Shown: positions 17,498-26,387, counted from the first letter of the stretch. The stretch is DNA of 64,000 nt from an uncultured delta proteobacterium (GCA_903875445.1 CAIQWD010000069.1:1-64000); one strand, 5' to 3'. Notes: generated by a model from the letters alone, not told the origin. A program made the numbers and translations.

Positions 17498-18331
17498 TTA
17501 GATGATTTTTTCTTGTTTTTGCATGGCCTTACGCACGTCTCGCATCCGCAGCCCGATGACGCTTTCGTAAAGCTGTCCATCACTATTGAAGATATGCAAA
17601 TCAAAAACCAGTTCCTCGCCGGTCAGCGAGGTCATTGACACCCTGGTCGCGTACCCCTTGCCGGGTTGTGTCGGCCGGAAAATGCTCCGCCTTGCAAAAC
17701 CCACCGGAAAGGGTGGAAAATTGACAAATTGTTGGCCCAAAACACAGGCGGCATGCAGGGCCCCGTCGAGAGGAAAGGGCGAGCCGATAAGAGTCTGGAC
17801 AGGATCTGTAAAAGGCAGTCTTGGCGCCTTTAATTCTCCCCAGGCCTGGCCATCCGAGAGATACAGAGTTCCCTGCAAGGTCTGATAAGATCTGCCGAAG
17901 GGGACCAACTCGCGATACAGCAGCTCGGCGCTGATCTCCTTCCCGGCACCGCTCGGCGGTGCCGGGTCGATGTCGGCAGGCGGCTTCTTGTCGGTTGTTG
18001 CCGGGGGGAAATGGATTTCGCCATGCTCCTTGATTCTCGACATTGTCGCCAATTGCATATGGCTAAGCAGTTTTGCCCGGATTCGCCCATCGGCATCGGC
18101 GACACACTCAACCAGGGTCGCCACTGTTACGGCAGTGGCAGGGATCTCAAGAAATTTACCAAAGCCGGCATTTTCCATGACCCTGATATCCGTCTCCGGA
18201 TGGAGCTCCAAGCACCTGGCGGCGAGGTACAGCATGGTTTCCACCGCCGGGAGGACGATTTTACCGCCAACCGAGTGATCTTGAAACCAGGGTTGTACGG
18301 CAAGAGTGCATGAAAGACGCTCGGCGCTCAT
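17498..18331 (-). CDS. polyketide synthase-type dehydratase (double hotdog)
   Basis: This 277-residue protein looks like a stand-alone PKS dehydratase domain. The first hotdog carries the catalytic motif HxxxGxxxxP (H19, G23, P28 in DHSVGGKIVLP), and the second has the partner acid in FPLDGALHAA. It should remove water from a 3-hydroxyacyl-ACP to give a trans double bond. It overlaps the thioesterase gene by 4 bp (ATGA). Stand-alone PS-DH genes are unusual beside FabZ-like dehydratases, of which this cluster has two more. Confidence 0.8.
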   Translation of the reverse strand: MSAERLSCTLAVQPWFQDHSVGGKIVLPAVETMLYLAARCLELHPETDIRVMENAGFGKFLEIPATAVTVATLVECVADADGRIRAKLLSHMQLATMSRIKEHGEIHFPPATTDKKPPADIDPAPPSGAGKEISAELLYRELVPFGRSYQTLQGTLYLSDGQAWGELKAPRLPFTDPVQTLIGSPFPLDGALHAACVLGQQFVNFPPFPVGFARRSIFRPTQPGKGYATRVSMTSLTGEELVFDLHIFNSDGQLYESVIGLRMRDVRKAMQKQEKII

Positions 18332-18807
18332 GAATGAGGAAACTCATTCCAGAGGTTAATGGTTTTTTCGTCGATCTCCACAGGGATGTTTTTGCCGTTG
18401 ACGGCGCAGTGTCTGGTAAAGCCGGTGCAACATATCTCGCCGCTGTCGGCCCTGGTGATCACATAGTCGAATTGCAGTTTAACCAGCTCGATCTTGCCGG
18501 GCCGGGTGTGAATATACATCAGGTCGTCGTAAAAGAGCGGCGAATAATAGTTGAGTTCGGTTTTGATGATCGGATAGATATAGCCGCTTTCCTCAATTTT
18601 TTTATAGGGGTAGCGCGCTTCGCGCATCAGGGACGCCCTGCCGAATTCGAAATATTTCAGATAGTTGGCATGATAAACAACCTGCGAGCGGTCGGTATCG
18701 ACGTACAGGGTGCGGAGCTCGGAGCGATGCCAGATCTTGCCGCTGCCGGCATCTCTGACATAGCAGGGTTTTTCGAGGAATTCCGGAATAAAGGGTCGTG
18801 GTCGCAT
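18328..18807 (-). CDS. hotdog acyl-thioesterase (4HBT/YbgC type), copy 1
   Basis: This 159-residue hotdog enzyme has the 4HBT signature VDTDRSQVVYHANYLKYFE, whose Asp is the usual catalytic acid. It would hydrolyse an acyl- or aryl-ACP/CoA. The start is ATG 18805-18807, sharing one base with the ketosynthase stop (TAATG) behind a GAGGA ribosome-binding site, which decides against the longer TTG-started frame. Such a thioesterase (ApeK-like) is a regular part of aryl polyene clusters. Confidence 0.85.
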   Translation of the reverse strand: MRPRPFIPEFLEKPCYVRDAGSGKIWHRSELRTLYVDTDRSQVVYHANYLKYFEFGRASLMREARYPYKKIEESGYIYPIIKTELNYYSPLFYDDLMYIHTRPGKIELVKLQFDYVITRADSGEICCTGFTRHCAVNGKNIPVEIDEKTINLWNEFPHS

Positions 18808-20072
18808 TACATTCCTCGAAAAACGATACAGCAATTGGTGCCGCCGAAACCGAAGGAATTGGAAAGGACGAATTCGTGGGCATGCCTGCGAGCGGCATTC
18901 GGGACTACATCCAGGTCGGCGAACTCGGGGTCGGGGATATGGTTGACGGTCGGCAGGACGATTCCCCGACGCATGCTTTCAATAGCCAGGGCCGCTTCTA
19001 TGCCGGCGGAGGCGCCAAGAGAATGGCCGACCTGGGATTTATTGGACGATACCGGGATCTTTGCCAGCTGCTTGCCGAAAATAGTCCGCAGGCAGTTGAC
19101 TTCCGTGCTGTCGCCGGTAGGGGTTGAGGTGCCGTGGGCATTAACGGCGCCGATATCGGCAGGGGTTATTTCCGCATCGTCGATGGCATCGTGGATGGCA
19201 CGGACAATGGTCGCCCTGTTTGGCCGGGTAAAATGATGGGCATCCGAGTTCCAGCCGATACCGGCGATTTCCGCCCTGGGAGTCAGACCAAGGGAGCGGA
19301 CCGCATCTTCGGCGGCGAGTACCAGCACCCCGGCACCTTCAGCCAGGACAAAACCCTTGCGGTCAAGACTGAACGGCCGTGAGGCCTGAGTGGGATCCTC
19401 GGCGGCCCGGTCTTTAGGGCCGACTTTAATGGTCGCCAGCATGTTGGAAAAACCCTGAATTATTTCCGGCACGAGACAGGTCTCAACCCCGCCGGCCAGA
19501 ACAAAATCACAATCGCCGTCGCGTATCATCCGCGCACCGATACCGATGGCGTGATTTGCCGAGGCGCAGGCACCCTGCGGTGAAAAAACAGGGCCGGTAA
19601 ATCCGATGAGCATCCCGGCCTTGCCGGCCGGTAGGTTGGCGCAGACATTGGGCAGCAGATAGGGGCTGACCTTCAAGGGGCCATTGTTGACATAGTTGTC
19701 CATGGCGATTCGATACGAATCGGTGCCGTTCAGGGCGGAGCCGATCAGGCAGCCGGTTCGTGGCCCGGTCTCGGCGTTTATTTCAAGGCCTGCATGCAGA
19801 AGAGCCCGGCGGCAGACCTCCATGGTAAGAAACACATAGGAGGCGTTCCAGAGAGACGCCTCCTTACGGTTGACATAGGGGAATTGGTTCGGATCCCAAT
19901 CGGGAATCTCGCCCACCACATTGCTCCTGCTGGTGGACTGGCAGCGGGTGAGCCTGCGAAAGCCGGCGAGGCCGTTTACGGCAGCCTGCCAGGTTTTGTC
20001 AAAGGTGTTGCCGAGGGCGGTTGCAACGTCATAGCCGACAACATAGACCCTTCTGTTTTTCGGTGCCTTCAT
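18807..20072 (-). CDS. beta-ketoacyl-ACP synthase (FabF-like), KS1
   Basis: The condensing enzyme (421 aa) has the full Cys-His-His triad: C169 in GACASANHAIG, H313 in NAHGTSTPTGD and H350 in KSQVGHSLGAS, so it should be active in decarboxylative condensation. It lies 9 bp after KS2 and is coupled to the thioesterase by TAATG. It differs from a housekeeping FabF in its inserts and is one of four ketosynthases in the cluster. Confidence 0.93.
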   Translation of the reverse strand: MKAPKNRRVYVVGYDVATALGNTFDKTWQAAVNGLAGFRRLTRCQSTSRSNVVGEIPDWDPNQFPYVNRKEASLWNASYVFLTMEVCRRALLHAGLEINAETGPRTGCLIGSALNGTDSYRIAMDNYVNNGPLKVSPYLLPNVCANLPAGKAGMLIGFTGPVFSPQGACASANHAIGIGARMIRDGDCDFVLAGGVETCLVPEIIQGFSNMLATIKVGPKDRAAEDPTQASRPFSLDRKGFVLAEGAGVLVLAAEDAVRSLGLTPRAEIAGIGWNSDAHHFTRPNRATIVRAIHDAIDDAEITPADIGAVNAHGTSTPTGDSTEVNCLRTIFGKQLAKIPVSSNKSQVGHSLGASAGIEAALAIESMRRGIVLPTVNHIPDPEFADLDVVPNAARRHAHEFVLSNSFGFGGTNCCIVFRGM

Positions 20073-20081
20073 GGATGGTCT

Positions 20082-21332
20082 TCAAGCTGATTTTTTAAAA
20101 ACGGCACAGGCATTACAGCCTCCAAAGCCAAAGGAATTTTTCAGGACAAATTCCTGCAGAAGAGGACGTTTCCCCTCTGCTACGCAGTCGATCTCGATTT
20201 CCGGATCAGGCGTGTAATTGATGGTCGGAGGGAGGATACCCTCCTCTAGGCCCTGCAAGGCAAAGATGGTTTCAATAACGCTGGAGGCGCCCATGGCATG
20301 GCCGATGAGGGATTTATTGGCACTGACCGGCGGCAGCTTGTCGGCAAAAATAGCGCGCAGCGCCTCATATTCGGTTTTGTCGCCGACCTTGGTGGACGCT
20401 GCATGGGCGTTGATAGCCGCAATGTCCTCGGGGGCAAGGGCGGCATCGGCAAGGGCGTTCACCATACACTGCCTGATAGTGTCAAAATACGGGGCGACAA
20501 AATGATGGGCATCCGAGGTCATGCTCCAACCGGCCAGTTCACTGCTGTAATGCAGGCCGTGGGCCTCGGCAAATTCTCTGGTGGCAAGGATCACTGCTCC
20601 TGCCCCTTCGGCAATGACAAAACCGCGGCGATCTCTGGAAAACGGCCTGCTGGCCCTTTCCGGTGGATCCATTTCCCGGCCTTCTTTGGGGGAATAGACG
20701 CCGTTCATGGTATAGAAACCGGCGACAATCGGTTCAACCAAGGCGAAATCCACAGCCCCGCAGATGGCGACATCGGCCCTGTTCTGGGCGAAAAACATGG
20801 AAGCGATGAGCATCGAGGTAAGACCGGTGGCGCAGGCGGTGATGGTCGAGGTAATCGGCCCTTGTGCCCCGGTTTCAATGGCTATCTTGCCGCCGATCAT
20901 ATTGATGCAGGAGTTGGGGTTGGTATAGGGGTGAGGCAGTTTGTTCTCGGCTTGCAGGCGTCTATCGGCGGCGAGGACTGCGTCGAGGCCGCCGATCGCC
21001 GAGCTGTAGGTGACTGCCGTTCGTGGCGCTATCGCAGGGCTTATCTCTATGCGGCTGCGTTTAAGCGCCCTTGCAACCGTCAGCAGGGAGTATTTAAAGA
21101 CCGGCGAACTCCAAGCCGCCTGATGCCGGGCGGAAAGGAAAGGATAGTCTTCATGGTCGATGTTCGGCACCTGGCCGGCAATGTGCACCGGAAAACCGTC
21201 GGGGAGGGGGAAGCGGGTCAGTGGGCCGATGCCGCTTTTGCCTGCAAGGGCTTTTTGCCACTGCTCCGGCAGGGTATTCCCAAGAGGAGAAATGGCATCG
21301 TAGCCAACAATGACCGCATCCTTTTTCCCCAT
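20082..21332 (-). CDS. beta-ketoacyl-ACP synthase (FabF-like), KS2
   Basis: This 416-residue ketosynthase keeps the catalytic triad: C167 in TITACATGLTSM, H310 in NAHAASTKVGD and H345 in KSLIGHAMGAS. It is a paralogue of KS1 directly upstream of it. Two adjacent ketosynthases may pair as a heterodimer, as KS pairs do in aryl polyene systems, though both keep Cys here, so neither is a classical chain-length factor. Confidence 0.93.
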   Translation of the reverse strand: MGKKDAVIVGYDAISPLGNTLPEQWQKALAGKSGIGPLTRFPLPDGFPVHIAGQVPNIDHEDYPFLSARHQAAWSSPVFKYSLLTVARALKRSRIEISPAIAPRTAVTYSSAIGGLDAVLAADRRLQAENKLPHPYTNPNSCINMIGGKIAIETGAQGPITSTITACATGLTSMLIASMFFAQNRADVAICGAVDFALVEPIVAGFYTMNGVYSPKEGREMDPPERASRPFSRDRRGFVIAEGAGAVILATREFAEAHGLHYSSELAGWSMTSDAHHFVAPYFDTIRQCMVNALADAALAPEDIAAINAHAASTKVGDKTEYEALRAIFADKLPPVSANKSLIGHAMGASSVIETIFALQGLEEGILPPTINYTPDPEIEIDCVAEGKRPLLQEFVLKNSFGFGGCNACAVFKKSA

Positions 21333-21334
21333 GA

Positions 21335-22333
21335 TTACCAGGGAATAAACTGATACAGCTTGGCAAACATCTCGTAAACCTCAATCCAATTCTGCAGATC
21401 CTTGGTAGTTTTGATATGCGCCCGTTTGTTGACCATGACCCAACTCATATGCGCTGCACCATCCTTGCAGGTGGAGCAGTCACGGGTTTCCGAGGTACAG
21501 CAGCGATGCATGGTCTGCAGTTCCGAGGACCAGCGAATGAAACTGATCAACCTCTTGGGACGGGGATTTCGTTTGTCGAGGGGCTCGGTTACCGAAGGGC
21601 ATTCCATCCAGCCAAACGACCGGCCGAGCATTTTCCCGGTAGTGATGACCTCGTGGTAGTATTTGGAGGAAATCACCGTCTCCGGGTAGGCGTCGAGCAT
21701 ACTGTCCATCTCCGCACGCACCGCTATCAGCTCTTCCGGTTGCCAGGAAAAGCCGTCGACCTTTTCGTCGTTGGACAGGAGTTGCATGTGCACCTTGAGG
21801 CCGACGTCACGGATCTTGCCGATAATTTTTTCGGTCTTGCCGAGCTGTTTCGGGGTAATGGTATAGAGGTAGTAGGCGTGCGGATCTCCTGCGTAGTTGG
21901 CGCTGGAGATCTTGAAGGTGTCCTTGCCGCGGAGGATTGTTTCATCTTCGGCATCGCCCCAGAGGGAGATGCCGACCATCATGTCGGGGAAGCGATCCCG
22001 GGGCACTTTAATCAGGCCATTGGTGGCACAAAAAGTCGGCAACTTCTTATAAAAGGCTTCAACCCGGTCAAGGCAGAGGGTCGGTTCGCCGCCGATGAGA
22101 ATAGCCAGATTCACCCCGCGGTCCATCTCCTTGGTGACGAAGGCATGCCATTTGCCCACATCGTTTTCCTCGGCAGCCACCTCGTGTTCGCCAGAGGAGA
22201 AAAAGAAGCAACCTTTGCAGCGCAGGTTGCAGCGGTTGGTCACATCATAGATGGAACTGCGGATATTGAGCTTTGAGATATTTTTATACCGCTCGTACCA
22301 GGGTTCATCAAGGAGGGAACTGACTGTTTTCAT
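21335..22333 (-). CDS. radical SAM enzyme with C-terminal Cys cluster, copy A
   Basis: This 332-residue radical SAM protein has the cluster motif CNLRCKGC (C35, C39, C42) and lacks a B12-binding N-terminus. Near the C-terminus it carries a second Cys group (HRCCTSETRDCSTC) that could hold an auxiliary iron-sulfur cluster. GGEPTL after the first strand is the usual SAM-binding GGE motif. It is a close paralogue of the next gene, lies 2 bp from KS2, and is embedded among acyl-chain genes, so it probably modifies an acyl or ACP-bound substrate. Confidence 0.88.
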   Translation of the reverse strand: MKTVSSLLDEPWYERYKNISKLNIRSSIYDVTNRCNLRCKGCFFFSSGEHEVAAEENDVGKWHAFVTKEMDRGVNLAILIGGEPTLCLDRVEAFYKKLPTFCATNGLIKVPRDRFPDMMVGISLWGDAEDETILRGKDTFKISSANYAGDPHAYYLYTITPKQLGKTEKIIGKIRDVGLKVHMQLLSNDEKVDGFSWQPEELIAVRAEMDSMLDAYPETVISSKYYHEVITTGKMLGRSFGWMECPSVTEPLDKRNPRPKRLISFIRWSSELQTMHRCCTSETRDCSTCKDGAAHMSWVMVNKRAHIKTTKDLQNWIEVYEMFAKLYQFIPW

Positions 22334-22340
22334 AATTTTG

Positions 22341-23396
22341 CTAAGTGGTTGGAGGCGGACTGATAAAGGTATTGCAGAGGTTCAGCCCCTTTTCATATCC
22401 TCTGACCCAGACGGCAAGATAGGTATCTACATAGTCAAGCCAGGCGGAAAAGGTCACGGGATCGGTGGCGTGACGATACATTCTGGCGGTGACGACGGCA
22501 CTGCCCGCCGCATAATGCCGGCAGTCATGGCAATCGGTATCCGGCACGCAGCAGGCGGCATTACGATCCCATTGCAGATCGGTGCGATACTGCCTGAATG
22601 ATCTGCCAAGGCCGATGTCCGTCGACGGGTTCATGCGTGGATAGGAACAGGAAAAAAGATCATGCAAACCAAGTTGTTCGGTATGGGCTACGATATTGTA
22701 TGGCGAAAAGATCACCGTCTGCGGATAGCCTGTCAGCAGTTCGCTCATCATCGACCGGGTTTTTTTCAAGCTTTCCGGGGTGTGACGGAGATGGCCCTGG
22801 TAGCCGACCGGTGCCGAGAACATGTTGAAGGTAATGTGCTGGCCGTTATCAGCCAGGAGTTCGGTTACCTCTTTCGCCTCCTCGATGTTTTCCGGCGTGA
22901 AGGTGTAGACGAAAACCGCCCTGGGGTCATCCTTATAGTTCACCATCTGCCTGGCAAGCATGTCCTTTGCCCGGCGGATGGTTTGGCTGGTGCTATCGTT
23001 GCCCCAAACGGAGATATGAATCCGGTAATCGATTTCCCGCGGAATCGTTTTAAGGCCGTTCGTGGCAATTGCGCCAAGAGGAATCACCTTATAACAAATG
23101 GCACAGAGATGCGGCACCAGCGAGGGTTCGGCACCGGCTAGGACGGCGAAGGTGATGCCGCGCGCTTTTTCCGATTGAAGGAGCTGCCGCCAGGCATTTT
23201 CGTCGGTATTTTCAGGGGCGAACTGCTTCTCACCGGTGAAATAATAACAGCCTTCACAACGAATATTACAGCGGTTGCTCATGTCATAGGTGGATTCGCG
23301 CAGAAAAAAATAGCGGCGAACCTTTTCCCAACGCTCTCTGATCAGCGGGTCGGCGATGATATCGGAGAATTTGTATTCCTGCGGCCGGGTGGACAT
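22341..23396 (-). CDS. radical SAM enzyme with C-terminal Cys cluster, copy B
   Basis: This is a paralogue of copy A (351 aa) with CNIRCEGC (C43, C47, C50) and the matching C-terminal group AACCVPDTDCHDC. The GGE motif of copy A reads AGAEPSL here, a change in the SAM-binding region. The two genes are 7 bp apart and follow an ACP gene whose stop abuts this start. A paired function (two steps on one chain, or a heterodimer) is plausible but not shown. Confidence 0.88.
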   Translation of the reverse strand: MSTRPQEYKFSDIIADPLIRERWEKVRRYFFLRESTYDMSNRCNIRCEGCYYFTGEKQFAPENTDENAWRQLLQSEKARGITFAVLAGAEPSLVPHLCAICYKVIPLGAIATNGLKTIPREIDYRIHISVWGNDSTSQTIRRAKDMLARQMVNYKDDPRAVFVYTFTPENIEEAKEVTELLADNGQHITFNMFSAPVGYQGHLRHTPESLKKTRSMMSELLTGYPQTVIFSPYNIVAHTEQLGLHDLFSCSYPRMNPSTDIGLGRSFRQYRTDLQWDRNAACCVPDTDCHDCRHYAAGSAVVTARMYRHATDPVTFSAWLDYVDTYLAVWVRGYEKGLNLCNTFISPPPTT

Positions 23397-23663
23397 CTAT
23401 TCTTTGCTATTCTGTTTGTCGAGGATGTACTGGGCAATGATGCGCACAGAGGTCAGTTTGGGATAATCATCCTCGTCGATCCTGATCCCGTATTCATCTC
23501 GCAGAACCAGGGCGACGGTTGCCAGATCCATGGAGTCGACCCCAACCTCATCGATCAAGTCAAGGTCGGGATTGAAGGTTTCAGGGGTAACATCTTCAAG
23601 TTTCAGTTCATTGATGATGATTTCGGCGATTCGTGTGATGGTCTGCTTGATATCGTTACTCAT
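23397..23663 (-). CDS. acyl carrier protein
   Basis: The 88-residue ACP has its phosphopantetheine serine in GVDSMD (S44) and the common acidic helix II. The start is ATG 23661-23663 (MSNDIKQ), overlapping the upstream hotdog gene by 8 bp; the longer open frame upstream is that gene's shadow. It directly precedes the paired radical SAM genes, which suggests that it may present their substrate. Confidence 0.9.
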   Translation of the reverse strand: MSNDIKQTITRIAEIIINELKLEDVTPETFNPDLDLIDEVGVDSMDLATVALVLRDEYGIRIDEDDYPKLTSVRIIAQYILDKQNSKE

Positions 23664-24000
23664 GAATTCGTGTTTTTTTGTTTTGGGTGAATTGCATTTT
23701 GCCGGAACAAACATCCTCGTTCCCGCTGGTAATCTTGAAGATAAAGTGATTTTTCGTAGTGTCGCATCTGACTTGAATATCGAGTTGTTCTTCGGGTCGG
23801 ACAATTTTTCTGAATTTAACCCGGCTTAAACCCGCCATGCACCCATCGCCCGCTCCAGATTTTCTAAGAAGATCGACAACCATTTTTAACTGCGCAATTC
23901 CAGGCAGAATCGGATTGTTGGGAAAATGGCCGGAAAACCAGGGAGAATTGCCTTCAGTTATCACGGACACGGTTGTCTCGGATACTTCCATCTTTCTCAT
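23656..24000 (-). CDS. FabZ/ApeI-like hotdog dehydratase with a changed catalytic acid
   Basis: This 114-residue hotdog protein carries the dehydratase motif GHFPNNPILPG with the catalytic His at H25. In FabZ and ApeI the acid lies five residues after the PG; here that place reads Lys (GIAQLKM, K39). It is therefore either impaired, uses another acid, or works as a partner subunit. It is the first gene of the long minus-strand operon that runs to 14159 and overlaps the ACP gene by 8 bp. Confidence 0.75.
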   Translation of the reverse strand: MRKMEVSETTVSVITEGNSPWFSGHFPNNPILPGIAQLKMVVDLLRKSGAGDGCMAGLSRVKFRKIVRPEEQLDIQVRCDTTKNHFIFKITSGNEDVCSGKMQFTQNKKTRIHE

Positions 24001-24430
24001 CCAATCAACAACTCAATACTAAATACAATACAGTATCTTGGTTAAATACAAAAAGTATCTCAAGGTTGGGAACATCTCCCGTCGTTGCCGGTATCCCGGC
24101 TTTGTCGGCAGGGGTGCAAACGTATACCACTTGGGCTGGAAATATACAACAGGTAAGCAAATACAGAAAGTTCCTTTTCCTGCCGACACCTATACTAGGT
24201 GTGTAATGCATTGACATGAAAAAGTATATTTCATCGCAGGCCCGGCAATTTTAACATCTTCGTGATATTTTACAAGTATAATTTCCTTGAGGTAACTGAC
24301 CGGCTTTACTGGTGGAAAAGAGAAGTTTGACATTTCCTGAACTCATTGTTCTTCCAGTCAATGCATACTTTCTCAGGGTGTGGTAATAAAGATGAAAAAT
24401 TTGCTCTCGATAAGGGATGGAAAAACTACT
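24001..24430. promoter_or_regulatory. divergent upstream region of the main lipid operon and the methyltransferase gene
   Basis: These 430 bp hold no convincing gene. Close to the minus-strand start lie two AGTATCT copies, at 24032-24038 and 24054-24060, spaced exactly 22 bp (two helix turns), which looks like a repressor or activator site. AT-rich stretches fit a promoter here but no clean -35/-10 pair was found. The middle (24085-24190) has several GC-rich short palindromic bits that could fold in RNA. Confidence 0.4.
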
Positions 24431-25111
24431 ATGAAGCGAATTCCCGAACCGGAACTGATGAATGATCCTAAACAGGTCGCCATCTACGCAGGCCCTTATC
24501 TTGACAGCGCCTGCTGGCTGTTTATTCAACGCTTTCGAAAATATTTCCCCGGCCTGGTACCAACCGATGCAATTCTTGATCTTGGGTGCGGCCCGGCCGC
24601 CATCCCTCTGGCCCTGGCTGGACATTTCCCGCATTGTGAGATACATGGTGTCGAGGGGGCTCCCCGCATGCTGGCCTATGGCAAGGAGGCTGTGCAACGT
24701 AAAGGTTTGGAAAAACAGGTGCATCTTTTCCATGGTATCCTGCCGAGCACTTTTCCTCTGCCACGCGAACGCTATGAGGTGGTTATTTCCAACAGCTTTT
24801 TGCACCACCTTGCCGATCCCATGGTTTTGTGGAATGCCATCCTTAAATATGGCCAGACGTATGCAGCGATTTTGATCATTGACCTGCTGCGACCAACAAG
24901 CGAAGAAGCAGCTGAGTTTGTGGTTGACACATATATCCCGGATGCCCCGCCATTGTTGCGTAAGGACATGCTGCTCTCACTTCGTGCCGCATATACCCTG
25001 GATGAGGTAACTGCTCAATTACAGAAAGCAAATCTGGCTGAAAATCTTACTCTCACCATGGCCTCGCCGTTCCAGTTTGCGGCCCACGGCTATCTCTGCA
25101 AAGAGAGTTGA
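24431..25111 (+). CDS. class I SAM-dependent methyltransferase
   Basis: The protein shows the methyltransferase motif I AILDLGCGPAAIPLAL and a downstream acidic strand end (HGVEGAP), followed by VVISNSFLHHL. I start it at ATG 24431 (MKRIPEPELMNDP), because this beginning is a recurring form in the family; ATG codons at 24392 and a non-ATG at 24380 are alternatives. About 226 residues. The substrate is unknown. It is co-directional with the U32-like gene 22 bp later and lies opposite to the lipid operon. Confidence 0.8.
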   Translation: MKRIPEPELMNDPKQVAIYAGPYLDSACWLFIQRFRKYFPGLVPTDAILDLGCGPAAIPLALAGHFPHCEIHGVEGAPRMLAYGKEAVQRKGLEKQVHLFHGILPSTFPLPRERYEVVISNSFLHHLADPMVLWNAILKYGQTYAAILIIDLLRPTSEEAAEFVVDTYIPDAPPLLRKDMLLSLRAAYTLDEVTAQLQKANLAENLTLTMASPFQFAAHGYLCKES

Positions 25112-25133
25112 ACCGTATTAAAAAGAGAAATCA

Positions 25134-26333
25134 ATGAAACTGAGCGTTGCTGCAAATTGGGATATGGAGTTGTTGGAAGGTCTGGCGGAAATCCCCGAGG
25201 TAACTTCGGTCTACGCCAAGTTGCCTTTCGATATAGTGGGAGGGGGTAGAGCTGGGATGGTAATACCCTCGGTGGATTGGGAATCCGCCGTAGCCTATAT
25301 TCGTGCAGCCCATGACCGCGACCTGTCCTTCTGCTACCTCATCAACGCCCCCTGCCTCGGCAATCTTGAACAAACCCAGGAAGGCAAAAAACAAATATTG
25401 AGCTTCATTGGACAACTGGTCGAGATAGGTGTCGACAGCGTATCGATCGCTAATTTGGCCGTATTGTCGCTGGTGCATCGTAATTTCCCGCATCTGGCTA
25501 TCCGTGGCAGCGTCCTCAGTTGGCCGACCAATCTTTCACGACTCAAGTACCAGGAATCTCTTGGTGTCGATCCGCTGATCATCCCCTACAGCGAGTTCAA
25601 TCGTGATTTTAAGATGCTGAGCAAAATCCGTTCCGGGCTCTCATGTGGCATGCAACTGTTCGTCAACGTCTCATGTATCTATAACTGTCACTACCTTGCC
25701 GAACATGCGTCCAGCGTGGGACACGCTTCTCAGTTGGAACACAAGACTCGGCAGGTGAGTTTTTTTCTTGATTCCTACCTCTGGCAATGTACGCGACGTC
25801 GTCTGTTGCACCCGGAACTCCTGCTGATGAGTCGTTGGATTCGTCCCGAAGATCTCCATGTATACGAAGCGCTGGGCTTTGATGAATTTAAGATTATCGA
25901 TCGTTCTCGCTCCACAGCTTGGCTGTTGCGTGCCGCCAAGGCGTACGCCGATCGGCGCTACGAAGGGAATCTGCTGGACATCCTTTCGCTCGAAATGCTC
26001 GGTGATCCGGGCGGTTTCCACAGTGATATAGACAATCAGGTGCGTGAGCGCATGCGACACTACGGCAAAGAGGAACGGCATCTCATGCTGCGCATGCTTA
26101 AATTGCGGCGGCGACTCCTGACATTTGATCTCTCTATCGATAATGCTGAATTAACGGACTTCTTGGCTGGCTTTCAGAAAATTCGCTGCGCCGAAACATA
26201 CTGCGAGGATTGCCGCTACTGTCACCGATATGCCGAACGTGCCGTCCGCTTTGACCGCGCGGAAGCCGAGGTGCTGGCAAAGGATATCAACGACTTACTG
26301 GAAGATTCCATGACGCTAGGTTCTTTCGGGTAA
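25134..26333 (+). CDS. peptidase U32/UbiU-UbiV-like protein
   Basis: This 399-residue protein resembles the U32 family (YhbU/YhbV, UbiU/UbiV, RlhA), whose members bind a 4Fe-4S cluster and act in O2-independent hydroxylation or RNA modification rather than proteolysis (family knowledge). Cysteines occur in two groups: CGMQLFVNVSCIYNC (about 169-183) and CAETYCEDCRYC near 350. The N-terminal TIM-barrel-like alternation (FCYLINAPCLGN, IRGSVLSWPTNLSR) supports the call. An O2-independent hydroxylation of the pathway product is a speculative but attractive role. Confidence 0.65.
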   Translation: MKLSVAANWDMELLEGLAEIPEVTSVYAKLPFDIVGGGRAGMVIPSVDWESAVAYIRAAHDRDLSFCYLINAPCLGNLEQTQEGKKQILSFIGQLVEIGVDSVSIANLAVLSLVHRNFPHLAIRGSVLSWPTNLSRLKYQESLGVDPLIIPYSEFNRDFKMLSKIRSGLSCGMQLFVNVSCIYNCHYLAEHASSVGHASQLEHKTRQVSFFLDSYLWQCTRRRLLHPELLLMSRWIRPEDLHVYEALGFDEFKIIDRSRSTAWLLRAAKAYADRRYEGNLLDILSLEMLGDPGGFHSDIDNQVRERMRHYGKEERHLMLRMLKLRRRLLTFDLSIDNAELTDFLAGFQKIRCAETYCEDCRYCHRYAERAVRFDRAEAEVLAKDINDLLEDSMTLGSFG

Positions 26334-26387
26334 AAAGCCCGGCACTGGCCCGGATTTGCTCGCAAGGCTGATTTCTTTGCGGTGCTT

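Noticed and set aside
20298-21353. 351-codon plus-strand open frame opposite KS2
   Set aside because: KS2 on the other strand has all catalytic residues; the opposite frame is Gly/His-rich shadow.
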